Positions 12,485 through 25,317 of a DNA stretch of 64,000 nucleotides are shown here, piece by piece. The stretch is from Ottelia alismoides. Its lineage: Eukaryota > Streptophyta > Magnoliopsida > Alismatales > Hydrocharitaceae. Numbering within the stretch: the stretch's first letter is position 1; each line of letters starts with the position of its first letter. The translations under genes and the position numbers were made by a program. Location: the NCBI GenBank assembly GCA_037367405.1, contig JAZKJV010010627.1:930001-994000 (forward strand), in the 5' to 3' direction. The notes below the pieces were generated by a model. That model was not told the DNA's origin. It saw only the letters and a list, made by a program, of their open reading frames with translations, and did not search any database.

Positions 12485-12797
12485 TAACCTTTGATCCGAG
12501 AAGGTAGGATCTAAACTTTTCTAAAGTAAATACTATCACCAGTATCTCTTTCTCTATGACTATATAATTCCTTTGTACTTCATCTAGAGTCTTTCTGGCA
12601 TAGTGAATGGCATAGAGAATCTTATCCTTCTTTATCCTAAAACAACCCCGAATGCAAAATCTGACACATCTGTCATGATCTTGAATGGAAGAGACCAATA
12701 CGGTGGTTGTAGGACTAAAGCTGGAGTGACCAATTTTTTCAATTAATAAAATGATTGGAGAACCGACTAATCTACAATAAACTCGTTCTCCTTGCAA
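12456..12797 (-). pseudogene. Element B RNase H
   Basis: The frame contains YAIHYARKTLDEVQRNYIV, EKEILVIVFTLEKFRSYLLGS and VNVFINHPII. These are the gypsy RNase H motifs (consensus ASRTL..AQ.NY, EKE.LA.VFA..KFR.YL.G and TDH..L). The TDH box reads INH, so the Asp is lost. The first third of the frame has drifted out of the RNase H frame. Confidence 0.85.
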
Positions 12798-12799
12798 AG

Positions 12800-13650
12800 A
12801 AGCTAGGTAAGAGGTCGAGTAAGCTTGTTGGAGTCCTTGATGAATCGGAGATAGAAGCTGCCATGCCCTAAGAATGACCTCACATTCTTCACATTCTGAG
12901 GTGGCTTGAGTTTAAAAATTATATCCACCTTTGTCGAGTCGATGTCCATGTCACGCTTGGAGATGACATGGCCCAACACAATTCCTTTTGTAACCATGGA
13001 GTGGCTCTTTTATCATGATAGAACAAGATTGACGTCACGGCACTTCTGGAGTACTCTATCTAGGTGCATAAGGCATGAATCGAAATGGTCACTGTAGATA
13101 AATAAATCATCTATGAAGACTTCAAGAAAACTTTTCAACCATGTCAGGAAAGACGGTAATCATGCACCTTTGGAAAGTAGATGGAGCAATACAAATTCCA
13201 AAGGGCGTTCTTTGAAATGTATATGTGCCGAACGGACAAGTGAAAGTTATCTTATCTTGGTCTTCAAGGACGATATCCACTTGATTGTACCCAGAGTACC
13301 CATCTAAGAAATAGAAGTATTCTTTCCCTACTAGTCGGTCAAGAACTTCGTTAATGAATGGCAGAGGGAAATGGCCCTTCTTTGTCGTTGAGTTCAGATG
13401 ATGGTAGCCAACACATATGTTCCAAGATATCGGTACCCGGGTAGATATCTCCTCTCCTTGGTCATTCTTTACCATGGTAAGCCCAAATTTCTTGGGAACT
13501 ACATGCAGGTGGCTCACCCATTTGAAATAGGGGATAGGATAGATGAAGCCTACTTCAAAGCGCTTCAAGATTTCCTTCATAACTATGTCACGCAGGTTGG
13601 GATTCAGTCCTCTTCAAAATTCTTGGGGCGTCTTGCAATTAACTTATAGA
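12800..13650 (-). pseudogene. Element B reverse transcriptase
   Basis: Runs at 13580-13122 and 12997-12803 give [69 protein letters not shown] and FGICIAPSTFQRCM, then VLGHVISKRDMDID and VRSFLGHGSFYLRFIKD. The VFIDD active site lies near 13095-13110, just after a frameshift at about 13122. The [10 protein letters not shown] and LPFI boxes are Athila-like. Stops and indels make it non-functional. Confidence 0.92.
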
Positions 13651-14269
13651 TAGATGTGATGTGAGCCCAGAGAGGGATTTATCCCTCAGAGATCTGAGAC
13701 TTTCCAACCAAGTGCCTTGTGATTCCTTTTTAGAACCTCGAGAAGTCAAGATTCTTTACGAGTTAGCCTGCTATTGATGATGATCGGATACATGTGTTCT
13801 TTACCCACAAGGAATGCATACTTCAGGCCTACCGGGAGCGGTTTGAGTTCTGGTAGTTATTGAGCTCGCTCTGCGGTCACTTCAGAGACTGTGTTCATAG
13901 ATGGATATTATGCAAATTTAAATGAGGTGTTGCTCACCTTTGTCACTGTTGGCTCTGAAATAAATGTGTTGAATATATATGCAATGAATTCCTCATGTTT
14001 GAACTATTAAGAATCTTCTTCAAACATGCTTATCAGTGACTCGGATTCCGACTCTCAATTGGCAAGGAAACATGGACTGATTGTGCTCCATGCCCTCCTC
14101 ATAAGAGAGGATTTCCTATAAGATAATGTCATTCAGAGAAAGATGTTGATCACTGACATCAACAATATCACAATCTTCTGTAGCTAATTCTAGATTCCCT
14201 CCATCAAATGTGGCATTCAGCTTGTTGACCATATCCAAGGTGACTTTATATATGCTGGAGCATAAGGTG

Positions 14270-14600
14270 ATCTTCCCTGACCTGTAGTCCATGACCACCT
14301 CAGATGTACAAAGGAACGGTCGACCTAAAATGATGGGAGTCTAGAGTAACGGTGCAGGGGAATCCGTATCTAGGATTATAAAGTCAACAAGAAATTTCAT
14401 GTACTGTACCATTATGATAACATCCTCTAACATACATCTGGGTCATTTAATGGATCGATTTGCAAATTGCAAGATCATTCTTGTGGGTTTAAGTAATCCA
14501 AGCCCAAATTCTTGTAGTAGTGAGGAGCGCATGAGGTTTATTGAATACCCACTATCAAGCAGAGTCCGCTTGAAAGCTTGGACAAAAATCTAGCATCTGA
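14270..14600 (-). pseudogene. Element B aspartic protease
   Basis: Translation on the minus strand gives RTLLDSGYSINLM (active-site DSG near 14550), FGLGLLKPTRMILQFANRSIK, a stop, and TPIILGRPFL near 14320. Colinear residues in element C are LLDSGSSINLLP and TPIILGHPFL. The motif pair D(S/T)G...ILGRPF is the retroviral-type aspartic protease signature. Two in-frame stops are visible. Confidence 0.8.
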
Positions 14601-15077
14601 TTTTGGGTGATCCCTTATCTTTGTACTTCTGGGGGAAGTCACTGATTACATTTACTGTGGCCATGGTCAAGATGTGTTTCTCTCCTCTATTGTGTATGTT
14701 CTTGCAGCTCTGATGCTTGGAGGTACATACCTCTTTTAATCCTATTTCATTGCAGGCATGTAGTTCATAGCCTTCATCAATGGAATTTTCAATACAAGAC
14801 TTACAATTATTTCAACATTACCAGGGTTGGACAATGTAGTTTCCAAATTTTAAATTTTATTGGTATTTTTCATAACTTCAGGAAATGGTATATTCACAAA
14901 AGAAAATTCAATGTTCTTAATTACACACTTATTTACAGATGGTTGGCCAAAGGACGAGCCACCATGCAAAATAGGAAAAAATATATCAACGTGAACTTTG
15001 GCTTTATCGGGCTGCTCCGGATCGCCTACTGGTGCTGGCTCCTCCAAGGCTGGTAAATCTGGGCTTTGACTCTTCAT

Positions 15078-17050
15078 TTATTTTTGTAAATTTCCTTTTT
15101 GTTGATTTTTTTTGTAATTTTTATCTTTAAGGTGGTGGTGGTGGTGGTTGGTGGTGCTTCTCCTCTATCATCTTCTTCCTCAGCTAGCTCTGTTGCTAGA
15201 CCGATTGATGTAGAAGATGACTTGTAGAAGATGCCTTATTTTTCCCCTTGGTGGTGGTTGATGGCTGCAACACTCTACCTCTCCTGAGAGTCATAACATT
15301 AGAAAATTTACAATATAAAATACCTGACTCGGTTGGATTGGCAGAGACATCACAAACTGCATGCTCTTTATGCTTGAAATTATTGAGTTCACCTCAACTT
15401 GTGCTGGAATAGAAGTTTTGGTGGTAGTAAGGTTGTCTAGATTTTGGGACATCTCTGTGAGGCCTTTGATGAGTTGGGTCAAGTAGTCAAGTGTTGGGTT
15501 TACAGGAGTGACATCAGATGGTTCAGCATGCTGACCACACTGGGAATGGTACTGCGGAGGCTGCTGGTGGGAATATTGTTGGTTGTGGTATGGAGGAGGA
15601 AGTTGCTGCTGAAGAAATTACGGAGGAGGAGGATAGTGACTATGAGAAGTAGCCGCATAGTTGTGGTACGGCTGGTATTGGCGATATGTGAGTTGTTGTT
15701 ATTGCTGATTCTTCCTCCAAGTGTTCTGATATTGTGGAGGCTGGTGCTGCAAAGGCTGGTTCTACTGGACAATCCTTCCACCCTGATGTTGGTTATATGA
15801 CCGAATAGAGGATGATTAGATTGGTTGTTGCCTTCATAGAAGGACCAATTGGGCATCGTTGTTCCATATGTCATTCACCTCTTGGATAGCAAGTGGTGTT
15901 GGTGATAATGGATCGTAAGAAGGGGGCTAGGTCTCTAGCTTGTACATGACAATATGTTGACACTGTAGCGACTGGTCAGGTGCATGCATGAAGTATACGT
16001 GTTGGACCTGAGGTTGACCTGCACTCAGCTGAGGTTGTCGTGGAGGTGATGATTCCTTCTACTAAACAGGAGTGGTGGCTGTTGAATTCACAGACTGCAT
16101 GGCAATGATGGTTCTCACAAGCTGCTCCAACTTCTTTGAAATTTGATCTAGCTTGTCTTGGTACAAGGTCCTCTATTAGATCACGGACAATTTCTCCAAG
16201 TCTCGTGACCTATTTTCATTTATATCAACTTTGGACAGGTGGCTCTTGATGATGTTGATGTTGGAGCTTGTCTCCATGTCTGCTTCACTGGATGCCACCA
16301 TATTGACGGGCTTGTGGTGGATCTGTGGTTATCGCTGATAAGCACGGGATGAGGATAGAGAGGCATCTCATTCAGTCATCTCTTCAAAGATCTACCAGAT
16401 GACGTCCCCATACTTATTCAAATGAGAGCCACCACAGGCGACATCTACAAGCTTCTGACTTTCAAGAGTTGTGCCACCGAAGAAATGTTGGACCAGGTTG
16501 GTCCTCGAGATGTCGTATGGGGGCACTTCTCTTGTAAGTCACGGAACCTCTCCTAAGTTTCATGTATTGATTCATGTGATCCCTGGGAGAAATTATCGAT
16601 CCATGCTCGCATCTGATTGAGATGACCGAGAGTATAATATTTATAGAGGAACATATACTTCAGTCCTTCCTAGGTCATCACGACCTTCACCAAATGATTG
16701 ATCCAATATAAAGACTTATCATGAAGGCTGAAGGGGAATGCGATCATCTTAACTACTCCCAACGGAATGTTGGGGTAGTGAGTGGTGCGACAGATGCGAG
16801 AGAAATGTTGATGATGGATGTAGGGCTCTTCTTTGGTATTCCCATGGAACGAGGGCAAAAGTGAAAGAAATTGCGGCTTTACTTCGAAGTCCGTGGACTA
16901 CATGGATCTATATCCAATATGTCATCTGGATAGCACCGGGATTGTAGGTTTCTTTGAGAGTGGGCTTGTTCCTCTCTCCCCTCTGCTCATCTGCGAGCAC
17001 TCCACGGTGTCCATCTTCAGTTTCATCATCCTAGTTTCCTCCTCCTTTGT

Positions 17051-17097
<47 letters not shown>

Positions 17098-17110
17098 GTG
17101 TGTAGGTCAC
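15078..17110 (-). pseudogene. Element B gag region
   Basis: The best-kept piece (16858-16670) reads FHGNTKEEPYIHHQHFSRIC and VVKMIAFPFSLHDKSLYWINHL. These match element C gag FHGLATEEPHLHLQEFEKIC and TIKMIAFSFSLADRATYWLKHL. The part at about 15870-15500 is Gln/Asn/His-rich in the right frame, as in C. Many stops and shifts occur. No CCHC zinc knuckle was found. Gag would package element RNA in cytoplasmic virus-like particles. Confidence 0.8.
17051..17096. repeat. (TC)n microsatellite within the gag region of element B
   Basis: Almost uninterrupted TC dinucleotides, with at least 15 pure units at 17061-17090. The flanking sequence is the start of gag in element B, so this is slippage expansion after the element died. 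Confidence 0.95.
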
Positions 17111-18467
17111 TCAGCATTTCTTGGAAAGTAACTTTGGTAAGAGCCTAATTTGTCAACTAATGTTGGATGGCCTGGATGGATGCGAGCAGTTGAGCATTCA
17201 CAGTGTTCTGATAAGGTTGTCCCTCATCCAGCTAATTCAATTCCTTTCCATTCCGTTGAGGATCCATCTATGATTCAGACTTAATAGATGTGATCTACAC
17301 AGGGTACAATGCAGAACACCATTGTCGATAAGGTCCTACTCACCAATGTGCGATAGAAGTGCCAATACTTCATGAATCCAGTCAATAGCATGGTAGTATT
17401 CAGGCTGGATTTTGGGCTCTATTCTTTAAGGATCGTGCCTCACTTTGTCTGGAATGTACATGAAAATAATGTGGGCTTTATGAACCCCAAACAATGATGA
17501 TTTGTTATGAATTTTAATTAGGGAAAATTTAAATAGTCCCTTTATTTTAACTTGTTTGATTTTCACCTTTTTGAGTATTTTCCAAAAATAATACGACTAA
17601 TAATTTTTTTGTATTTTCCTGTAAAATCCTAAGTGATACAAGAATGGGAGAGGATTCGAAAAAGTTGTGCAAGTTGACACTAAGGTTGAAATCTCTCCTT
17701 ACTATCTAATGATGCATACAAAGTTAGAAGACTTGCAACGCTTCCCGGCTCTCTCCATGCGGGATGCAAGACATGAATTTAAATTCTAAACTACATGCAA
17801 TGCAAGCCTATGAAATGGCCCTAAGCACGAGCTGTTATTAATCGTGAAGAATAAGATTAATTTGAGCTAAATCCAAATGTAGAGACTATAGGCACATACA
17901 ATATGTTAAATGTTTGGACCTAATTTACTCGGGAAAACAATTCCTAAAATCTATGAGCTCAATCATAGAAAATAAATAAAAAGAAGGTGGAAAACTCAAA
18001 ATACGAGAAATAAATAAAAACTAAGGGAAATAGGGAGAATAAAATATAGAATGCAAAGAAAGTAATGAAAAATCTGATGAGGCCCCAAAGTGAACAATAA
18101 CCCAGGAAATGGACCTCAGAGAGTGTGTAGTGTCCAGAATGTCCAAGTATCTCTATTATTACAAATTAATAATAGAAAGAGTCTCTCTCTCACAAAATAA
18201 AACAAAAAGTCTATGCTAAACGCTCTGCTCTTCTCTCTTTCTCTATCTCTCTCTTGCTCTCTCCAATAGACCTATAGAGAAAAGATAAATCTCCTCGCAG
18301 CTCGGGTGCTCTGGCTTCCTATGAAGTCGCCTTCGCTACATGATCCCACGCAAGAAATCCAACAAAGAGAAATGTCAGAAGCATATAAAACAATTATTTA
18401 TACAAAGAAATAAAAGAGAGAAAAATATACAGGTGGATATTTACAATAAAAATGTATCCTAACTGCT
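17111..18467 (-). other. Element B 5' leader
   Basis: Non-coding sequence between the primer binding site and gag. It aligns in patches with the element A leader: GCTCTCTCCATG(C/T)GGGATGCAA at about 17740 and 38625, and 'agtgccaatactt' at about 17350 with 'agcgccaatactt' at about 38223. The shared patches suggest constrained leader sequence, possibly packaging or dimerisation signals (inference). Confidence 0.6.
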
Positions 18468-18487
18468 ACTCCCCTACAATGGCGTCA
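18468..18487 (-). promoter_or_regulatory. Element B primer binding site (degenerate tRNA-Asp type)
   Basis: On the minus strand TGACGCCATTGTAGGGGAGT lies three bases inside the LTR end. Against the intact site of element A (TGGCGCCGTTGCCGGGGAGC) it has five changes, four of them transitions of the G-to-A or C-to-T type. The intact site is complementary to the 3' end of plant tRNA-Asp. Confidence 0.8.
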
Positions 18488-18490
18488 TTT

Positions 18491-20703
18491 TGTTAAAGAG
18501 TTGTTCAGAGGATTCTAATGCCCAGACATGGAGGGTCTGCAGTGCCCGACAACTCATGTCCAGCAACTGCTTTATCGACCGCTCTCTCGGCACTCGAACC
18601 GTGGACAACCAATTCAAACAAGCAATCAAGCCACAATAATGATAAATCAAGGAAATTATGCGGGGTGAAATTTATTATACCCTGCAAATAAATATGTATA
18701 CTGAATAAGTGCAGTTGTCGAACCACTAAGAGCTACAGGGATAGGTAATTTATTGTCTACAAAGAAACATTACATCTATTTGTTTATTTTTAGGTTTTTG
18801 TGGATTTTAAATTATATTTAATTTTTATGTATTTTAATTTCTATACATTTTTTGTTTTTTATAATTTTTATTTTTATATTTTTCTGATTTTTATTTCCTT
18901 TTCTTTTTTTAATATATAATTGGAATATATATATATATTTGTATAATATAAGTAATATATGTATTATATATATATATATATTCAATAAAGACAAATAGGA
19001 ATATTCCTTTTTATTTCTTCAAGGTATTAAAAATGTTTAAAAGTATTTATAATAATTATTATATTGATAAGTAAGTAAATAATAATATGTATATTTACGT
19101 AATTTAGGATTTTATATTAATAATTTAAGCTAATAATATTCAAAAATTATAAAATAAAATATTTTTGTCTTTTATTTTTTTCTCTATTTTGTGGATTTTT
19201 TGCTAATTTTTGCTAATTTTATGTATTTTTAAAATCTGAAATACTCCAATATACAAAGTTAATAAATAGACCGAATTCTTTTGAGATTTAAAACTAAATA
19301 ATAAGCATAAAATTTCTTAAAACTCATTTTAATATGTATTATGTAATATAAATAAAAATATACAAAAGAAAAATATTTTTTTGGATTTGTTGTAGTTTTT
19401 CTGATTTTTTAGGGTTAGGAGAGTTTTTCAAATGCTAAGGTTCTCTTTTTATATTTTTTATGATTTTTAGTATGTAGTTAAATTATATAGATATATATAT
19501 AATATAATTTTCTTTGGAATTTTTAAATAAGTTTTTTTGATTTTCTTATAGTTTTTATTTGACATGGAATAAATAGCTCTTTTCGATTTTTTAATAAATA
19601 GGAAATGCAATGAAAAGAAAATAAAAATCATGATATAATTATGCATCACTTAAAGCACAACCTATAATTTTCCCACAACTTTTCAAGCATAGAAGCTATC
19701 TAATAAAAAATAAAAGACATAAAATTAATTATATAGTTCTGGCAAGGGTGTATTTGCAACAAATAGTGTAAGGGTGTTCATGCAAAATAACCCAAAGTTT
19801 TTAACTGATATTAAAAATCTTTATACTAAAACGAAATAAAAGAATCTGTAGGGGGTTCGTTGCAATCTACCAACTCACGTGGGGGACCGTGTGAAGTACC
19901 AAACACTGGACCTAAGTGCAATATTCAATAATGATGGGAGCTCAAATGTAATTTTTACACAAAAGTTTGAATGTATTTAAATTTTTATATGACTAATAAA
20001 TTATAAAAAGGACGAGGGATATTTAATAAATTACCCCTTAATATGCATGCGATCGGAGGGCTCTAAATCTTCCACATAGCACGATGGATGGTGGTTGTTG
20101 CATACCGCTTCATTAAGAATGAATGGCCTAGATTAGATCTGAGCTGAGGGATTGATCAAACAGTGATGGTGCAGCCTGGATAAATACTCGAAGAACTCGC
20201 TTCCGACGAGCTTTGAGCGACGATTTCTCCTGGTCTTAACCTCTTCCTTCGTGGTTGAGGGGCTTCTCGGCCTTCTGGAAGTGATGTGTGTCTGCAAGTA
20301 CCCACAGGGACATCTAGGGCTCGTCGGAGGAGCCCTGGAGCTCAGGTCACCTGGAGCTTATATTCTTGCTCTATGATGGTGCTCCATGTGGTCGTTTCAG
20401 TCGTGGACCTGCACCAAAAGACTGAGGGGGACGAGGGCTATCTCCTCGTCCCTCTATTGAAGCTGAAGAAGCAAGGGGGGATGAAGTTGTGGGACTCTTG
20501 TGAAGGTGGCGGAGGTGGAGTCCAACGGCTCGAATCTATGCAGGATTCAAGGTAAAAACAAAGGGCTTCGATGGATAAATGAAGAGGAAAGAAAATGAGG
20601 CGAAATTGGGAGCCAGAAACGGTGAGTTCACGACAGATATGGCGTCAGAGCTTAAGGCTCCGACGATTTTGATTCTTAAAATTACCCTAACCTTCATGTT
20701 AAC
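18491..20703 (-). repeat. Element B 5' LTR, piece 1 (inner end)
   Basis: Its inner terminus is TGTTAAAGAG on the plus strand (CTCTTTAACA on the minus). It is colinear with 4581-6775 of the 3' LTR, and the shared start 'gttgttcagagga' is followed by the same GTGCCCGACAA block. It stops at the TTAAC target site of element A and continues at 43020. Confidence 0.9.
20699..20703. repeat. Target site duplication of element A, left copy (TTAAC)
   Basis: TTAAC abuts the TGATATTGCC end of element A; the matching TTAAC is at 43015-43019. Five bases is the usual gypsy integrase staggering. The uninterrupted site in the element B 3' LTR reads 'catgctaactaat' near 6770. Confidence 0.92.
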
Positions 20704-22690
20704 TGATATTGCCAAAATTCGGTGGTCTTAAGATCAGCACAAAGCATGAACTCAGTCGGTGTGTCGACCACGCAAATCTGGACTAAAATCAACAATTAAC
20801 CCACACTACAGATCACGGAAATAGAAATAAATGTGGAGTTAAAATTTATTTTTAACTCTGCACAAATGATGTAAAGGGCAAGTATACAGAGAGTTCGAAC
20901 ACAGGGAGCAAACAGGGTAATTCAAACAATTGTGCACAAGTGAATGAATGTGAGGTGTCTACACTAAGCAAGCAATCAAAGGAATTTTTGTGGGTTTTTA
21001 ATTTTTTTTTAATTAATTTTTAATTTTGTATTTTGATTTTTAATTTTCTGATTTTTATAATTTTATATTTTATATTTTTTTAAATTCTTTTTCAATATTG
21101 GAAAATAAGGGCTATATAATAAAAGAGAGAATAGAATAATGATAAAAATATGCAAAAATAGCCAAAAAAATCAGAAATAAAATGCTTTTCATATTTTTAG
21201 GATTTTTTACTGTTTTTGTGATTTTTGGGTATTTTTCAAGTGTTTTTGGTATTTTTAAAAGCCGAAATAAAGGAAAACAGTGAAAAGTGTACTGGTTGTG
21301 AGTAAAATGGAAATTAAAATTAGCAAACAGCAACCACAATTTTTCACACTAATTTTCCAATAAAGAGAATGAAATATAGAACAAATAGGAACTGAGTTTG
21401 TAATTTTCTGAGTTTTCTAGGATTTTATAGATTTTTTGAAGTTTTATATATTTTTGAATTTTTAGTGTTTTTCGTTTGAGATTTTTAATGATTTTTGGAC
21501 TGACACTAAAATAGGATAAAATACACACTAGGGAATTTTTTTGGAATTTTTCGAGGTATTTTAATATTTTTTGGTATTTTTTAAGCTAGACAATGAATAA
21601 AAAGCATGTTTTTGATTTTTAATAAATAAAAAAATAAAATCAAATCAAAAACTAAAACTATGGCGTGGAAGTACAAGTTACTAGGAGCTTAAGTTCAAAT
21701 TTTTAGAAATTTTGGAATTGAAATGAGGCCTTAATTAAATGGATCAAGCAAGCAACAATTAAAAACATGGCAGGGGCATTTATGCAAAAAGATAAAGCTT
21801 CAGGGGCTGTTAGGCAATTTTTCCACAAAAATTAGTACTGAATTAAATACTTCTGGGCCGAAGGGCAATAGCCAAAGCAGCAGGGGCTTCCCCGCAAAAT
21901 CTCCCAGACGCACGTGTGTGCACGCGCGCCTGGGAGGGGCACAAGCGCGATGTCACAAAAGCTCAGGGATGCAAAAGCAAAATGGCCAGAAAGATTATAA
22001 ATGCAATGGAAAGTTCTAATATTAAAAATAAATGTGCGAAAAATCTGGGGTCTTCTTGCAAAATGCCCAACGTACGTGACAAGCACGTGCGCCAGGCAAG
22101 GACCTGGAAGTAAATAGAAAAAAATGTGGGGGCCTCATTGTAAATATTACAAAAACAATTAAACGGCAGATGAATGTTTACGGTCTAAATATTAAGTACA
22201 AAAATGTCGCGGGTGAAATACGCAAAATACCCACGCTATAGGCATGATCGAACAGTGGGGGTTGTCCCACTTATCCACGTGTCAACACAGCGCTCCCCGA
22301 TACCTTTTCGGCATTGAACGACCCCGATTAGAAGATCTCGACATGATCGAACGGAGGCGCGTGCTGGATCGAACGACGGTGAGAGGATCTGGGGCGCCCT
22401 CACGATCCGATGGCGGCAAGGAGCTGACGAAGAACAAGGAAGAACTTCGTCGGGGCGAAGTTCCTCTGGCCTTGTCGCCCCTCCCTGGCGTCCGTAGCTG
22501 CTCCAAAATGGCCCCCCGGGCCTCCTGCGGCGGTCTTCTAATGGCTGGGCGCTCCAAAAAGCTCCGGCTACAACCGGAGGACGTGCGCGAGGGTGGTGGA
22601 GCTGTGGGCTCCAGGGACCTCAACCGCGCGCCTCACTGAGCCCCAGGTGCTTCAGTTCAAGCGTGGACCTGCACAAAAAAGGGGTGATAT

Positions 22691-22714
22691 GATCGGGGGC
22701 AAGTTGCCCCGATC
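22691..22714. repeat. GC-rich hairpin in the element A LTR
   Basis: GATCGGGGGC and its partner GCCCCGATC are separated by a four- to five-base loop, followed by ACGTGG. The same hairpin is intact at 41186-41209 in the 5' LTR. It lies about 200 bases downstream of the TATA position, so it may be in the transcribed R region. Confidence 0.6.
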
Positions 22715-22903
22715 ACGTGGTGCAATAGAAAGGTGGTACGATGTGGCTGATGGCGTGAAGATCGAAGGTGGCCGGAGTTGCTCCGGCGACCGATCGATTG
22801 AGCGAATCGATGGCTAACGAGTTAAATGAAAGGGTCGGAATGAAGCTCGGATGAACAGGAGTGAAATGAAGCTAAAGATAAGGTGGTTAGATGGCCCTCA
22901 AGC

Positions 22904-22911
22904 TCTTATAG
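22904..22911 (-). promoter_or_regulatory. Possible TATA box of the element A 3' LTR
   Basis: CTCTATAAGAGC on the minus strand, just upstream of the GC-rich block, in the place of the element B TATA box. In the element A 5' LTR the same place (about 41399) reads CTCTATCTGAGC, so the box is damaged in the LTR that should drive the element. Confidence 0.4.
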
Positions 22912-24207
22912 AGCGAGGAAGAAGGGTACCTCGACGGCTTGGTCGGAGGTTGATTGGAACTCGCCCAAACGTGGCTGATCCACCGCCCTGACGAGGACTC
23001 CACGGAGCTGTCACCTCCAGAGAGTACTAGCGAGGTCAAGGGGGGAAGTTTGGATGGATTTGCGGTTCAAAACTCAAATGAAGTCAAGGGGTGGCTTAAG
23101 TATGGTTGACGGACAGTGGGGGTAGAACGAGGGATCTGGCACGATGCAGTGATCCTCATCCCAAGAAGAACATAGGGCGAGTAAGAGAGATGGTAGGGGA
23201 ACGATTTTGCAGAAGAAACTTTCGCGAAAAGATGTAAGATACGACCTCGATAAATCCGCAAAAGTGGGCGAAAAACGAGGTAGGCAGAGGCTAAGGGGGG
23301 TAGGTCAGACTGTTGACCTTGGTCAACAGTCCTGACCTCCTGGTTGGTCCAAGTAGACCAACCACGAAAAACCCTGGGAAAATGTATTAATAAATCATTT
23401 AAAAATAATAAATGTTGTTATTTTAATTAGGTGATAAAATAAAAAGTGTTTATAATTTTATCTAGTATTTTATTCCGATTTTTAATTGTTTTTATAAGTT
23501 GTATTTTTACAAGTTCACTTTTTAGCCCTATATAGGTATATTGCCTATGTATTTTAGTATTTTATTTTTATTTTGTGTATTTTAATTTTATTATTTTTAT
23601 TTCTTATTTTATAAAATTATAACATACTTTTATACACATAAATATATTTTTATCTTATTTTTTTGAAGTATTTTATACACTTAATAAAATAAAAGTGTTA
23701 TTTGTATAGGTATAGATACAGGTATTATATCTGTGTATTCTATATACAAGTATTTTTATTTTGTATTTTCTTTGAATTTTTATTCTAATTTTAATACACG
23801 TATTTATTATAAGTAATATTTACAAGATTATAAAAATATAAAAATAATGAATAAATAATAAATTGAATATTTTAATCTGTACAAGTATACAATGAGGGTC
23901 CAAAAGTCAACTTTCAAACCGTAGCCTCGCCAAATGCGAAACCACCACCATTAAATAGATTATTTTCTTCTATATACAATTAAAGGTGAGTTTGATGCAT
24001 TTGGAGTTTTCAGTTGTGAGATACGGGTCTGGGAAGTTGGGATTCTGGAATCTTATTCAGATCATAACTTTTTATCTGTACATTATTTTTCTGTGAAATC
24101 AATTTTGTATTTTTCTATATAAAATTTTCTACAACTTTCATGTACAAAGTTTCTTTATGTGATGTATAAAAAGTGGAACCATAAATAGGTCTCAAAAAAG
24201 TGGAACC

Positions 24208-25317
24208 AGAAACCGACATGCCCCAGAAAAGACCGCAACTGACGCAAGTTGGACGGTGGATTGAGTTTTCTGATGATATCCACCTTGGCCGGATCGACCT
24301 CCATGCCCCTGTAGGAGACGATATGACCGAGGACCGTCCCTTGAGTCATCATGAAATGACTCTTCTCCCAAGATAAAACAAGGTTGACCTCTATGCAGCG
24401 CTGAAGCACACGGTCTAGGCAGTCAAGACAAGCATCGAACCCGTCGCCATAGACTGAGAAGTCATCCATGAAGACCTCTAAACAGTCACCCACCATGTCC
24501 GAGAAGATGGACAACATGCACCTTTGGAATGTCGTCGGAGCGTTACATAGACCAAAGGGCATCCGTCTGAAAGCATAAGTCCCAAAGGGACAGGTGAATG
24601 TCGTTTTCTCCTGGTCTTCGGGCGCAATGGCCACTTGATTGTATCCAGAGTACCCATCAAGAAAACAATAATGTCTCTTCCCGGCTAGCCGCTCGATAAT
24701 CTGATCAATGAAGGGTAGCGGGAAGTGATCCTTCTTGGTGCCCTCATTCAATCGTATGTAATCCACACAAACCCTCCAAGAAGTTGGTACTCTGATAGCG
24801 ATCTCCTCTCTAGACTCATTGACAAATGTAGTGATACCCGTCTTCTTGGGTACCACATGTAAAGGACTTACCCATTTGGAGTCGGAGATGGGATAGATGA
24901 AATCGGCGCTCCACCACCTTGAAATTTCTTTCATGACGATGTCTCGAAGATTCGGGTTCAGCCGTCGTTGGAACTCACGCGACGGCTTAGCGTTATCCTC
25001 AAGATAAATGTGGTGGGAGCAAAGATTTGGGCTCAGCCCCTGGAGATCAGCTATACTCCAACCGATTGCCTTGGGTTTCTTTCAAGAACCTCCATCAGAC
25101 GAGATTCTTGTTCTCCAGTCAAATCTGCTGAGATAATGACCGGATGCATTTCTGGCTCACCTGTAAGGAATCTATATGTCATCGACTGCGGCAGAGGTTT
25201 CCGTTCTGGACAACTGGGAGGTGGCAGATCTGGCTTCTGATATGTCCGTGTAAATGCCACCAGGTCTGCATGGGAGAACTCTCGCTCTTCATGAATCTCT
25301 GACGAAGGGCGGCCTGC
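24208..25317 (-). pseudogene. Element A pol fragment P3 inside the 3' LTR (RT domain)
   Basis: The 259-codon run (24934-24155) covers the whole RT core: [84 protein letters not shown] (active site with both Asp) and [10 protein letters not shown]. It then runs into LTR sequence and stops. Upstream, the 69-codon run 25260-25051 (QKPDLPPPSCPER...[14 protein letters not shown]) is one base out of frame, the same shift as in P2. The left junction shares AGAAA (24208-24212) with both parents. There is no initiation site of its own. It is 96% or more like P1 and P2 by eye. Confidence 0.9.

Larger units (their letters stand above)
20704..24207 (-). repeat. Element A 3' LTR, distal part
   Basis: The LTR runs to its CA end at 20704 (TGATATTGCC on the plus strand). 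Over the first 115 bases it differs from the 5' LTR (from 39207) at six positions. Its inner edge at 24207 is joined to a pol fragment. About 140 bases of LTR (24050-24207) are also present on the other side of that fragment (25318-25460). A GC-rich block at about 22230-23340 holds several overlapping frames on both strands; they are not conserved as protein between LTRs. Confidence 0.88.

Noticed and set aside
15444..15800. 118-codon Leu/Val-rich plus-strand frame
   Set aside because: Antisense shadow of the Gln/Asn-rich gag region of element B; CAG/CAA-rich DNA reads as Leu/Val on the other strand.
22244..22639. 131-codon frame on the plus strand, with a 98-codon relative at 40740-41036
   Set aside because: It lies in the GC-rich block of the element A LTR and reads opposite to the element. 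An overlapping frame exists on the other strand, and the second LTR copy loses it by an indel. No domain was recognised.
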